Below are positions 7,655 to 15,134 of a DNA stretch of 64,000 nt, piece by piece (the first letter of the stretch is position 1; each line of letters starts with the position of its first letter). The notes beneath the pieces are model-generated. The model saw nothing but the letters and a program-made list of their open reading frames with translations, ran no database searches and had not been told where the DNA came from. The translations under genes were made by a program, and so were the position numbers. The DNA is from Bacteroidales bacterium UBA4331 (lineage in GTDB: Bacteria > Bacteroidota > Bacteroidia > Bacteroidales > Paludibacteraceae), in NCBI GenBank assembly GCA_002394395.1, contig DGTR01000007.1, forward strand, positions 1 through 64,000, written 5' to 3'.

Positions 7655-10507
7655 TCAATATAATGTTATTTCTACTCGTCTGTTTTGTGCGCGACCTTCT
7701 TCGGTCTCATTGGAAGCCACAGGTTTGAGGTCGCCATAACCAAAGGCCTTAATACTCTCGGCTGCACATCCGTACTCCACCAGCTGGCGTTTAACGGCTT
7801 CTGCGCGGGCCTGTGAGAGTGTTTTGTTCGCTTCCGGCTGACCGACATTATCCGTGTGACCTGCCAAACGAACATTGTATCCATAGGTTGCGATAAACAT
7901 TGCTATACGTTTCAATTCCGGCAAAGAAGAAGGCATGATCACATCGCTGCCGGTCTCGAAAAGCAAATTGTTGATCGCCACCGCTTCATTAGCTGCCAGA
8001 ACGGTAATCGGTTCCGGGCGTTTATCCTCCGGCAGTGTGATGGAATAGATATCATGCCGGCGGCCGTTTTTCTGTGCGTAGTAGGCCGACTTGCCATCCG
8101 TGGAAATCTTATACCAACAGTCGCGACCGGTGGTGTTGATCTGCGGACCGAGGTTCTCCGGTTCCGACCAGCATGTCCAACAGGTGTCGCTGAGCCTCCT
8201 TGTCACCCACACATCCAAATCGCCTATTGTCCCCTCTTTGTCGGACGAGAAATACAGCGTTTTCATATCCGGATGCAAGAAAGGCGATCGCTCCATTCCC
8301 GATGTATTGATGACCGAACCAATGGAATAAGGTTTGCCCCATCGCCCTTGCTCATCGCGCTCCGAGACAAAGATATTGAGCGAAGCACGTTCTTCTCCTT
8401 CTGCCGGATAATTGGCAGCAAAAAGCAAGGCCGACCCATCGGCACTGATTTGCGCATCGGCTTGCCAGTTACCTAACTGCAGGTACGATGGCAGCGGACG
8501 AGGTTCTGTCCATCCGTATGGCCCGCGCTGGGAGAAACACATCCGTCCTTCTACAAAAAGCAACATCGTCTTGCCGTCTCCGGAAACAGAGGTGGGGGCT
8601 TCATTGCGATAAGGCGTACTAAGTGCCGGAACGATCTGAGCACTACTCCATTCTCCTGTCCGTTTGTCGCGACGCGAGACAAAGATATCCTCGGACATAT
8701 TCGTCTCTCTGCGATTGAGCCCCACAAAATAGAGGGTGTTATCGTCAATCGTGAGCGTCGGCCCGTATTCTTCGCCGATGGCTGTATTGATGGTATTGGG
8801 TAATATCTGCGGCTGGATACTATCCGCAGTGGTAAAACTACAGAAAATCAGCACAATCAGTTGACCCGCCATGACGCGCAGGAAAGTAGTGAAAGGCGCC
8901 AGCGTGGCATAACATACAGCGGCTTGGTTATTCTCGTTAGAAAGCGACTGCGCATAAGGAAGCGCCATGGCGCATGTCATCGATCCGACCATGAGGCCAA
9001 CAACATTGAAATAGTTCATGTGCAGCCATTTATAAGCGATTGCGCCTACTATCAGAAGCGGAATAATCGTAATCAGAAAACCGTAACCGATCCACATGTA
9101 TCCGCCGTTCACCACCGTCGGAACAAAATTCTCTCCTACGGAGAGACCTAAAGCCGCCAGGAAAAGCGTCAGACCGACTTGACGAAGCATCATATTGGCC
9201 GAAGTTGTTGAGAAAGTGACCATATTATAATACGGTCCGTAATGCCCGATGAGGATGGCAACAATAAGTGAACCGCCCACCAGACCAAGTTTGAAGGTCG
9301 TGCCCATGCCAGGAATAGGAATTGGCAGCAAACCAACGCAGATACCTAATACGATACCAAAGAAAATCGGCAGCAGATGCGGTACGTCGAGCCTTTTGAG
9401 CTCATTTCCAAAGGTATCCGCCACTTTGCTGACATCCTCTTTATTACCGACCACCATCAGTCGGTCGCCCAGCTGAAGAATCATATCCGGAGTCGCCAGA
9501 AGGTCAATACCGGCACGGCTGACGCGTGTAATGGTTGCATGGTATTGCTGGCGGAGATTAAAGGAACGAATACGTTTGCCATTACATTCCGGCCGCGTCA
9601 CTGCAATCCGTCGGGAAATCAAGTGGTCCGATTTCTCGGATTGCACATGCAGGTCATAATCCTTCATCTTTCCAAGCAGACGCAACGAGTTGAGATACTG
9701 TTGCTCTGTCAGGATACGCAGCGTGTCACCGTTTTGGAAGGTAGTCTGCTCATTAACCAACTCATCCGATCCATCCGGACGGATAACACGGCTGACTACA
9801 ATCTCTTTCACCGGGCATATGAGCATCAGTTCATCCAAGGTCATGGTGTCTAACTGCGGGTTATTCAGCGTTATATCGACACAAATAGGCTCTTCCGTAG
9901 TTGCTTTAGCTGCTTCTTTCAAACGTTTCTCCTCCTCCGGCAGACTGATTCGGAACGCTTTGCGAACCAATTCAAATGCAAGAATCAGACCCACTATACT
10001 CAGCGGATACGCCACGGCATAACCTGTTGCGATATCCGGGTTCGTCGTACCTTTGAGATCAAAATAAGCCTGTTGTGCTGCCGCCAGAGAAGGGGTTGAG
10101 GTCGTTGCACCGGACATGACTCCCGCCAGAGTGGACATATCAATACCTGTGATATAATGCAAGACAATTGTGCAGACACATGCTAACAGCACGATTGCCG
10201 CTGCTAACATATTCAGATGCAACACACCTTTCTTAAACGGAGAGAAAGAGGGTCCGACCTGCAGACCTATCGAATAAACAAAGAGAATAAGACCAAAATC
10301 CTTGGCAAACTGTGCCACGGAATGGTCAATCTTCACGCCCAAAGAAGCCAGCGCGATTCCCACAAATAACACCCAAGTCACGCCTAACGAGAACTGCCGG
10401 ATCTTTGCCTTCTCACCAAGCCAAAGACCTATCGTCATCACTATTGTCAACCATAAAAGGGACTGCGTGATTGAAGGATGAAACAAAAATGATTCCAATG
10501 AATACAT
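7655..10507 (-). CDS. AspT/YidE-family transporter fused to a PD40 propeller and OmpA domain
   Basis: A 950-residue chimera. Residues 1-190 and 376-557 are the two membrane halves of an aspartate:alanine-exchanger/YidE-type transporter (SGATTSTPSLAAAQ in the first half, the weaker GSMTCAMALPYAQ in the second), split by two TrkA_C/RCK-C-like cytosolic domains (about 200-375). The family normally ends at the last membrane helix, here LRVMAGQLIVLIF. Instead the frame continues into PD40/WD40-like blades (about 580-830) and a complete OmpA peptidoglycan-binding domain (about 840-950) with GHTDNVG and NRRVE. Known AspT topology puts the C-terminus outside the inner membrane, so the propeller and OmpA domain would be periplasmic. 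The last helix may have replaced a signal peptide. Confidence 0.85.
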   Translation of the reverse strand: MYSLESFLFHPSITQSLLWLTIVMTIGLWLGEKAKIRQFSLGVTWVLFVGIALASLGVKIDHSVAQFAKDFGLILFVYSIGLQVGPSFSPFKKGVLHLNMLAAAIVLLACVCTIVLHYITGIDMSTLAGVMSGATTSTPSLAAAQQAYFDLKGTTNPDIATGYAVAYPLSIVGLILAFELVRKAFRISLPEEEKRLKEAAKATTEEPICVDITLNNPQLDTMTLDELMLICPVKEIVVSRVIRPDGSDELVNEQTTFQNGDTLRILTEQQYLNSLRLLGKMKDYDLHVQSEKSDHLISRRIAVTRPECNGKRIRSFNLRQQYHATITRVSRAGIDLLATPDMILQLGDRLMVVGNKEDVSKVADTFGNELKRLDVPHLLPIFFGIVLGICVGLLPIPIPGMGTTFKLGLVGGSLIVAILIGHYGPYYNMVTFSTTSANMMLRQVGLTLFLAALGLSVGENFVPTVVNGGYMWIGYGFLITIIPLLIVGAIAYKWLHMNYFNVVGLMVGSMTCAMALPYAQSLSNENNQAAVCYATLAPFTTFLRVMAGQLIVLIFCSFTTADSIQPQILPNTINTAIGEEYGPTLTIDDNTLYFVGLNRRETNMSEDIFVSRRDKRTGEWSSAQIVPALSTPYRNEAPTSVSGDGKTMLLFVEGRMCFSQRGPYGWTEPRPLPSYLQLGNWQADAQISADGSALLFAANYPAEGEERASLNIFVSERDEQGRWGKPYSIGSVINTSGMERSPFLHPDMKTLYFSSDKEGTIGDLDVWVTRRLSDTCWTCWSEPENLGPQINTTGRDCWYKISTDGKSAYYAQKNGRRHDIYSITLPEDKRPEPITVLAANEAVAINNLLFETGSDVIMPSSLPELKRIAMFIATYGYNVRLAGHTDNVGQPEANKTLSQARAEAVKRQLVEYGCAAESIKAFGYGDLKPVASNETEEGRAQNRRVEITLY

Positions 10508-10521
10508 TTTCTATAAATGGT

Positions 10522-11763
10522 TTATTCGTTTTTTAGTATTTTCAACAAACCGATTAAAGCTTTCATACATGCCCGATCGGTTATCTGCTCGCGCAGTTTG
10601 CCTAAATGGAAACACTCCGCATATGTGCCTTTCGGGGTAGCCCAAGCCATCCAAACGGTGCCTACGGGCTTCTCTTCCGAGCCTCCGGAAGGACCGGCAA
10701 TGCCGCTTGTGGCAATACCGAAATCCGTTCCGATTAGTTTGCGAACGGATTCTGCCATTATGCGAACTACTTCTTCGCTTACCACCCCGTGCGTCTTTAT
10801 CATTTCTGCAGGAACATTCAAAACCTGCTCTTTGACAGAGTTGTCATAGCTCACCACAGAGCCCCAGTAGAAGGCAGAACTGCCGGCATGTTTGTTGAGC
10901 AGTGATGCTAACTTACCGCCCGTACAAGATTCCGCTGTAGCGATGGTCGCTCCCTTTTCTTTCAGTAATTTGCCGACTATCACCTCTAATGGTTCATCCG
11001 TATCGGCAATCAAATAATCCTTTGTCAACTCCTTCAGACGCCCGAACCACGCGTCTATTTCCTTCTCCGTCATTCCACCATAAGAAGACAATCGCAGACG
11101 AATGATTCCATCTTTGGGCAAATAAGCCAGATGCAAATCAGATGGCATCTCGTTCTCGTAATCCTCCAACAGAATCGCCAGTGAGCTCTCCGGGATACCC
11201 GTCACTTGCAACGTCCGATGCAGAATAACTGATTGCTGATTGCTGAATACTGATTGCTGGATATACGGCAGAATCTGTTCGTCCATCGCGATCTTCATCT
11301 CATACGGCACGCCGGGCATGGAAGCAAGCAGTTTTTCTCCTTTATGGAAAATCATCAAGGGAGCGCTACCTACTCTGTTCGGCAATATCTCCGCACATTC
11401 AGGCACGAGCCACTGCGTAGCCGTCAAACGGTTCAGTACATCCGGCCGCTCCTTATATAATTCATGTATGTGCGCGCGCACACGCATATCTTCAATAAGG
11501 TGTGTTCCGAAATACTCGCACAACACATGTTTGGTAATATCATCTTTCGTCGGGCCCAAACCTCCTGTAGTCAGGACAATATCGGCTCTCCCGAAAGCCT
11601 CGTCCAGCGCCGCAATAATATGCTCGCGGTTATCATGGACAGAGGTCACTTGGAACAACTCTATTCCGCATTCATTCAGCCGTTCGGCCATCCATGCGGA
11701 GTTGGTATCCACCACCTGGCCGATCAGCAACTCGTCTCCTATCGTTATTATTTCTGCTCGCAT
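10522..11763 (-). CDS. cinA: CinA-family protein (molybdopterin-binding plus NMN deamidase domains)
   Basis: About 413 residues: an N-terminal MoCF-biosynthesis-like domain (AEIITIGDELLIGQ; TTGGLGPTKDD) and a C-terminal CinA domain (ATAESCTGGKLASLL; GIAGPSGG) that in characterised members hydrolyses nicotinamide mononucleotide. The start at 11763 gives the canonical MRAEIITIGDELL; an ATG 12 nt upstream is possible. It overlaps the 3' end of the DUF3109 gene by 16 nt. Residues near 170-185 (YIQQSVFSNQQSV) are encoded by five 7-nt repeats and are probably an insert between the two domains. Confidence 0.93.
   Translation of the reverse strand: MRAEIITIGDELLIGQVVDTNSAWMAERLNECGIELFQVTSVHDNREHIIAALDEAFGRADIVLTTGGLGPTKDDITKHVLCEYFGTHLIEDMRVRAHIHELYKERPDVLNRLTATQWLVPECAEILPNRVGSAPLMIFHKGEKLLASMPGVPYEMKIAMDEQILPYIQQSVFSNQQSVILHRTLQVTGIPESSLAILLEDYENEMPSDLHLAYLPKDGIIRLRLSSYGGMTEKEIDAWFGRLKELTKDYLIADTDEPLEVIVGKLLKEKGATIATAESCTGGKLASLLNKHAGSSAFYWGSVVSYDNSVKEQVLNVPAEMIKTHGVVSEEVVRIMAESVRKLIGTDFGIATSGIAGPSGGSEEKPVGTVWMAWATPKGTYAECFHLGKLREQITDRACMKALIGLLKILKNE
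11229..11263 (-). repeat. In-frame 7-nt tandem repeat inside cinA
   Basis: Five 7-nt units of consensus CTGATTG (plus strand), read on the coding strand as CAATCAG and translated as a Gln/Ser-rich linker. Its 35 nt remain in frame with flanking conserved sequence. It is reverse-complement related to the CAGYYAT repeats in ispE and before bccp. Confidence 0.85.
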
Positions 11764-12335
11764 TGTTTCTTCCACTCTTTTGCAGTTAATTCCAATTCCT
11801 CATACCATGCCTCGCCAAACCGACGTATCAACGGCTCTTTCAAGAACTGATATAGCGGCAAATGCAGTTTCTTTCCTTTGATACGAGCGCAATGACAGAT
11901 ATCCCATCGATGGTACTCCACTCCCGTATATTCACCTACTTGCGTCAGCCGCACTGGGTATAAATGGCATGAGATGGGCTTCTTAAAATCTATCAATCCC
12001 GCATTATAGGCCTTTTCTATCAGGCAGTAACACCATCCGTTATGATCCGTGCGTGCAAAGACACAATCCTTGTCATTCACGATGGATGTCACACGCTCGC
12101 CGGATGGGTCATTATAGGCTATTCCTTGTTTCTCCACTACCGCCTTTGCTTCTTTCGTCATGCCGGGTAGTAAGACAGGTAAGATACTTTGTATCTTCTC
12201 CTCCTCTTCCGCCATCAGCGGAGCTCCGGCATCGCCTTCTATACAGCAACATCCGCGGCAGGTGTCCAGATCGCAGCAGAACTCTTTCTCCAGCACGTCC
12301 AGCGAAACTAAGGTATTCTCTCCTATTACAAACAT
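11748..12335 (-). CDS. DUF3109 family cysteine-rich protein
   Basis: Conserved Bacteroidota protein of unknown function, 195 residues. The N-terminal pattern (FCCDLDTCRGCCCIEGDAGAP) and further cysteines (DKDCVF, WCYCLIE, SCHLYP, ICHCA) suggest bound zinc or an iron-sulfur cluster, similar to the YkgJ/zinc-cluster families. It lies between mntP (10-nt overlap) and cinA (overlap) in the gyrA-to-phosphoesterase run. No role can be assigned from context. Confidence 0.85.
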   Translation of the reverse strand: MFVIGENTLVSLDVLEKEFCCDLDTCRGCCCIEGDAGAPLMAEEEEKIQSILPVLLPGMTKEAKAVVEKQGIAYNDPSGERVTSIVNDKDCVFARTDHNGWCYCLIEKAYNAGLIDFKKPISCHLYPVRLTQVGEYTGVEYHRWDICHCARIKGKKLHLPLYQFLKEPLIRRFGEAWYEELELTAKEWKKQCEQK

Positions 12336-12883
12336 AAGAAGCTTTCTGCCCAGATTTTAATGCCCAGACCGATGAGCACCAAACCGCCCACCAGTTCCAT
12401 ATTCAGTTTCAGTTTACCGATGAATGCGCCTAACAGATAGCCTCCCAACGAAAAAGCCGCAGTAATAGCGCCGATAGTCACAACGGACGGATAAAGCCAC
12501 TCGGGATACGGTACAAACAACAATCCGGTCGCTAACACATCTATGCTTGTCGCTACAGCCAGCAAAAGCAGATTCGTCACATGCCAGTTGGCTGTTTTGG
12601 AATCTTTATGTTCGTCATGGAAGGACTCCCAAATCATCTTTACGCCCAAGAATCCTAATAGAATCAACGCAATCCAGGGTGCATAAGTCTGCATGAAGCC
12701 CACAAACAAGTTTCCTGCATAATAGCCGATAATCGGCATTCCCATGTGGAAACAGCCGAAAATAGCCGCCATCAGGATTGCTCGCGGGTGCCATTTGCCT
12801 TGGTTCATGCCTTGCACAGCCGAAACCGCACAGCAATCCATCGCCAGACCGATGCCCATTATGATCACATTCAACCAATCCAT
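12326..12883 (-). CDS. mntP: Manganese efflux pump MntP
   Basis: Inner-membrane Mn(II) exporter, 185 residues with about six membrane helices arranged as two DUF204 repeats. The paired acidic motifs GIGLAMDCCAVSA and VATSIDVLATG, with their Asp residues in the membrane, mark the family. No yybP-ykoY manganese riboswitch fits in the 33-nt gap upstream, which is occupied by a 7-nt repeat, so metal control through its own leader is not visible. Confidence 0.93.
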   Translation of the reverse strand: MDWLNVIIMGIGLAMDCCAVSAVQGMNQGKWHPRAILMAAIFGCFHMGMPIIGYYAGNLFVGFMQTYAPWIALILLGFLGVKMIWESFHDEHKDSKTANWHVTNLLLLAVATSIDVLATGLLFVPYPEWLYPSVVTIGAITAAFSLGGYLLGAFIGKLKLNMELVGGLVLIGLGIKIWAESFLCL

Positions 12884-12884
12884 A

Positions 12885-12919
12885 AATCACAAATTACAAA
12901 TCACAAATTAGAAATTTCA
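12885..12919 (-). repeat. 7-nt tandem repeat filling the def/mntP gap
   Basis: Five 7-nt units of the AATTACA/AATCACA family run from the def stop codon (12917-12919) to 1 nt before the mntP start codon. The gap contains nothing else. The thyA/folA gap uses the same unit. Confidence 0.85.
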
Positions 12920-13465
12920 ATTTCTCCTATACTTATAACGTGCTCCCACCTTGCCTTTGGCAATCGCCATTAATTTGTTACGGGTGAATGTCTTGCGAAT
13001 GGGTGAGATACGATCGGTGAACACATGACCCTCCAAATGGTCATATTCATGCTGGACGATACGTGCCTGAAAGCCCGTAAACGTCTCTTCATGTTTCTTG
13101 AAATTCTCATCCAGATAGCGGATCTTGATAGTAGCCGGACGGACAACATTCTCACTTATCCCCGGTAGCGAAAGGCACCCTTCGCTATATGTACAAGTCT
13201 CTTCGCTTGTCTCCAGAAGCTCCGGATTAATGAATGCGCGCTTAAAGTCCTTACACTCCGGATAATCCTCTGCCAACTCCGAACCATCAACTACGAACAA
13301 CCGCCATGGCTTACCCACCTGCGGAGCCGCCAGACCACAACCTTCTGCCTGCGTCAGCGTCTCATACATATCCGCAATGAACTGTTTCAGTTCCGGCGTT
13401 TGTTCAATCTCTTCAGCCTGTTTTCTAAGTACCGGCTGTCCGTACAAATATATAGGTAAAATCAT
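12917..13465 (-). CDS. def: Peptide deformylase
   Basis: Removes the formyl group from the N-terminal methionine of new proteins. The 182-residue sequence has all three family motifs: GCGLAAPQVG, EGCLSLPG (metal Cys) and QHEYDHLEG (two metal His and the catalytic Glu). It is in the minus-strand housekeeping run, 14 nt downstream of yqgF. Confidence 0.97.
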   Translation of the reverse strand: MILPIYLYGQPVLRKQAEEIEQTPELKQFIADMYETLTQAEGCGLAAPQVGKPWRLFVVDGSELAEDYPECKDFKRAFINPELLETSEETCTYSEGCLSLPGISENVVRPATIKIRYLDENFKKHEETFTGFQARIVQHEYDHLEGHVFTDRISPIRKTFTRNKLMAIAKGKVGARYKYRRN

Positions 13466-13479
13466 ATACTAATTACACT

Positions 13480-13893
13480 TTAACGAAGGCTCTCCAAATA
13501 GCCTTCTAAAATGATGCACGCGGCAATCTTATCCACCACGGCTTTGTCTTGCCGGTCCTTCTTTTTCATGCCTCCGGCCAGCATCGCCTGATGCGCCAAC
13601 ACCGATGTGAAGCGCTCATCGTACATAGTTATAGGTTTTTCGGGAAATTGCTTTTTGAATTGCCCCATAAACGGCCGTATATACTTCATACTCTCCGATT
13701 CCTCACCGTTCATCTGCGTCGGATGACCGATCACCACTTCGTCCACTTGCTCTTTGGTGAAGTACTCCTGCAGCCATCCCAGTAACTCTTTCGTCTCAAT
13801 CGTAAGCAGCGGATTAGCCGTTATGCGGAGTGCATCCGTAACGGCTAATCCTGTGCGTTTACGACCGTAGTCTATTGCGAGTATTCGTCCCAT
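13480..13893 (-). CDS. yqgF: YqgF/RuvX-type RNase H-fold nuclease
   Basis: Putative Holliday junction resolvase or pre-16S rRNA nuclease, 137 residues. The first strand ILAIDYGRKRTGLAV carries the catalytic Asp, and VVIGHPTQMNGEES and YDERFTS supply the other conserved acidic regions. The start codon overlaps the preceding TPR gene's stop by 1 nt, indicating coupled translation. Confidence 0.95.
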   Translation of the reverse strand: MGRILAIDYGRKRTGLAVTDALRITANPLLTIETKELLGWLQEYFTKEQVDEVVIGHPTQMNGEESESMKYIRPFMGQFKKQFPEKPITMYDERFTSVLAHQAMLAGGMKKKDRQDKAVVDKIAACIILEGYLESLR

Positions 13894-15131
13894 TAGAGGT
13901 TATTGAGTTCCTCGTTGATAGCGTTGTATTTATCGTCCATGTGGAAGCGATAGTACAGACCCTTCAGAATCTGCATGTAGTTGCGATCTTGCGGATCCAT
14001 CTTATGTGCCTCCTCGAAGAACGGCAATGATTTACGGAACACCTCGTTCATCTCGTCCAGCGCTTTCTTGTACTCTTTGTTGTCAGAGATCAGCGCAGCA
14101 GCCTCGTTCAGTTTGACTGCCTGATTGTAATATACACGACCCTTGCCTGCCATCGCATCAGCCAATTTCGGATCGATAGCCAGCGCATTGTCAAAGTCCT
14201 TCAGAGCCTCCTCGTAGTGACCAAGGTTCTCATTGAGGTTACCTTTGATATGGTGGTATTGCGCTACGTTCGGCTCTTTCTCGATAGCTTGAGCCAGGTA
14301 ATCAACCGCCGTTTGCTCCTGGCCGGAGTAGATATAGTAGTTGATCAGGTTCTGCAGGAACCAAGTCTCTTGCGGGAAGCGGTTGATAGCATGCTGCAAA
14401 GTAGCTACGAACTTAGCCGTATCTTTCAGCGCTACATACTCCTGATAGAGGAATTGGTTTACAGAGATACCCTCATAATCGCCGTCTTTCAGATCCTCCA
14501 ACAGTGCTATCGCATCCTCGTGACGCTCGGATTGAACGGCGAAGATGGCTGCGTAGTACTTGTATTGGGTGTACGTCGTGTCGCGCGGCATCTCTTTCTG
14601 CAGTTTGGCATCCTGCATCATCGCCAAGTCAGGAATAGCAATATGCTTCCGGAATGCTTGGAAAGCGCCCTCGTAGTCTTTCTGCTCGTTCAGATAGATA
14701 CCATATTTCACCAACTCCTGCTGTTTATAGTACTCCAGCATCTTCTTGGCGATGTTGTTACGGGTCTTCTGATCTACTACTTCGCGGCCTTTCTTATCCA
14801 GCGTCGGAATCATAGCCAACTCGTCTGCCTTGAGCCAGTAGTCATAACTCTCCTCAACAGCAATACCTGCCTTAGCCTGGTTAACACCCTTACCCATCAT
14901 CTGGTTGTAGTTCTCTTGCTGCAACTCCTGAAAACCAATCATGCCGGCCCAGTAATAGGTCTCTGCAGTCGGTTCAGCAGCGAGTGCCTCTTCGATAGCG
15001 GAACGAGCAGCTCCGAAATCCGGAGTCTCGGACATCGCATAACTCTTAGCTTTCTTTACCAACGGGTTTTTCTGTGCAAAGCAGCCTGCGCTTACCAGCA
15101 CTAATGCTGCCAAAATCAAACTCTTTTTCAT
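13893..15131 (-). CDS. Exported tetratricopeptide-repeat protein
   Basis: Periplasmic or outer-membrane-associated protein of unknown function, 412 residues. A signal peptide (about 1-19, ending GCFAQ) is followed by helical repeats; the clearest TPR units are near 290-350 (VAQYHHIKGNLNENLGHYEE; ALKDFDNALAIDPKLADAMA). It follows gyrA by 3 nt and is co-transcribed with yqgF. Bacteroidota genomes often keep a TPR protein next to gyrA; its role is not established. Confidence 0.85.
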   Translation of the reverse strand: MKKSLILAALVLVSAGCFAQKNPLVKKAKSYAMSETPDFGAARSAIEEALAAEPTAETYYWAGMIGFQELQQENYNQMMGKGVNQAKAGIAVEESYDYWLKADELAMIPTLDKKGREVVDQKTRNNIAKKMLEYYKQQELVKYGIYLNEQKDYEGAFQAFRKHIAIPDLAMMQDAKLQKEMPRDTTYTQYKYYAAIFAVQSERHEDAIALLEDLKDGDYEGISVNQFLYQEYVALKDTAKFVATLQHAINRFPQETWFLQNLINYYIYSGQEQTAVDYLAQAIEKEPNVAQYHHIKGNLNENLGHYEEALKDFDNALAIDPKLADAMAGKGRVYYNQAVKLNEAAALISDNKEYKKALDEMNEVFRKSLPFFEEAHKMDPQDRNYMQILKGLYYRFHMDDKYNAINEELNNL

Positions 15132-15134
15132 AAC

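Noticed and set aside
12884..12917. Manganese riboswitch before mntP
   Set aside because: The 33-nt gap is filled by a heptamer repeat and is too short for yybP-ykoY.
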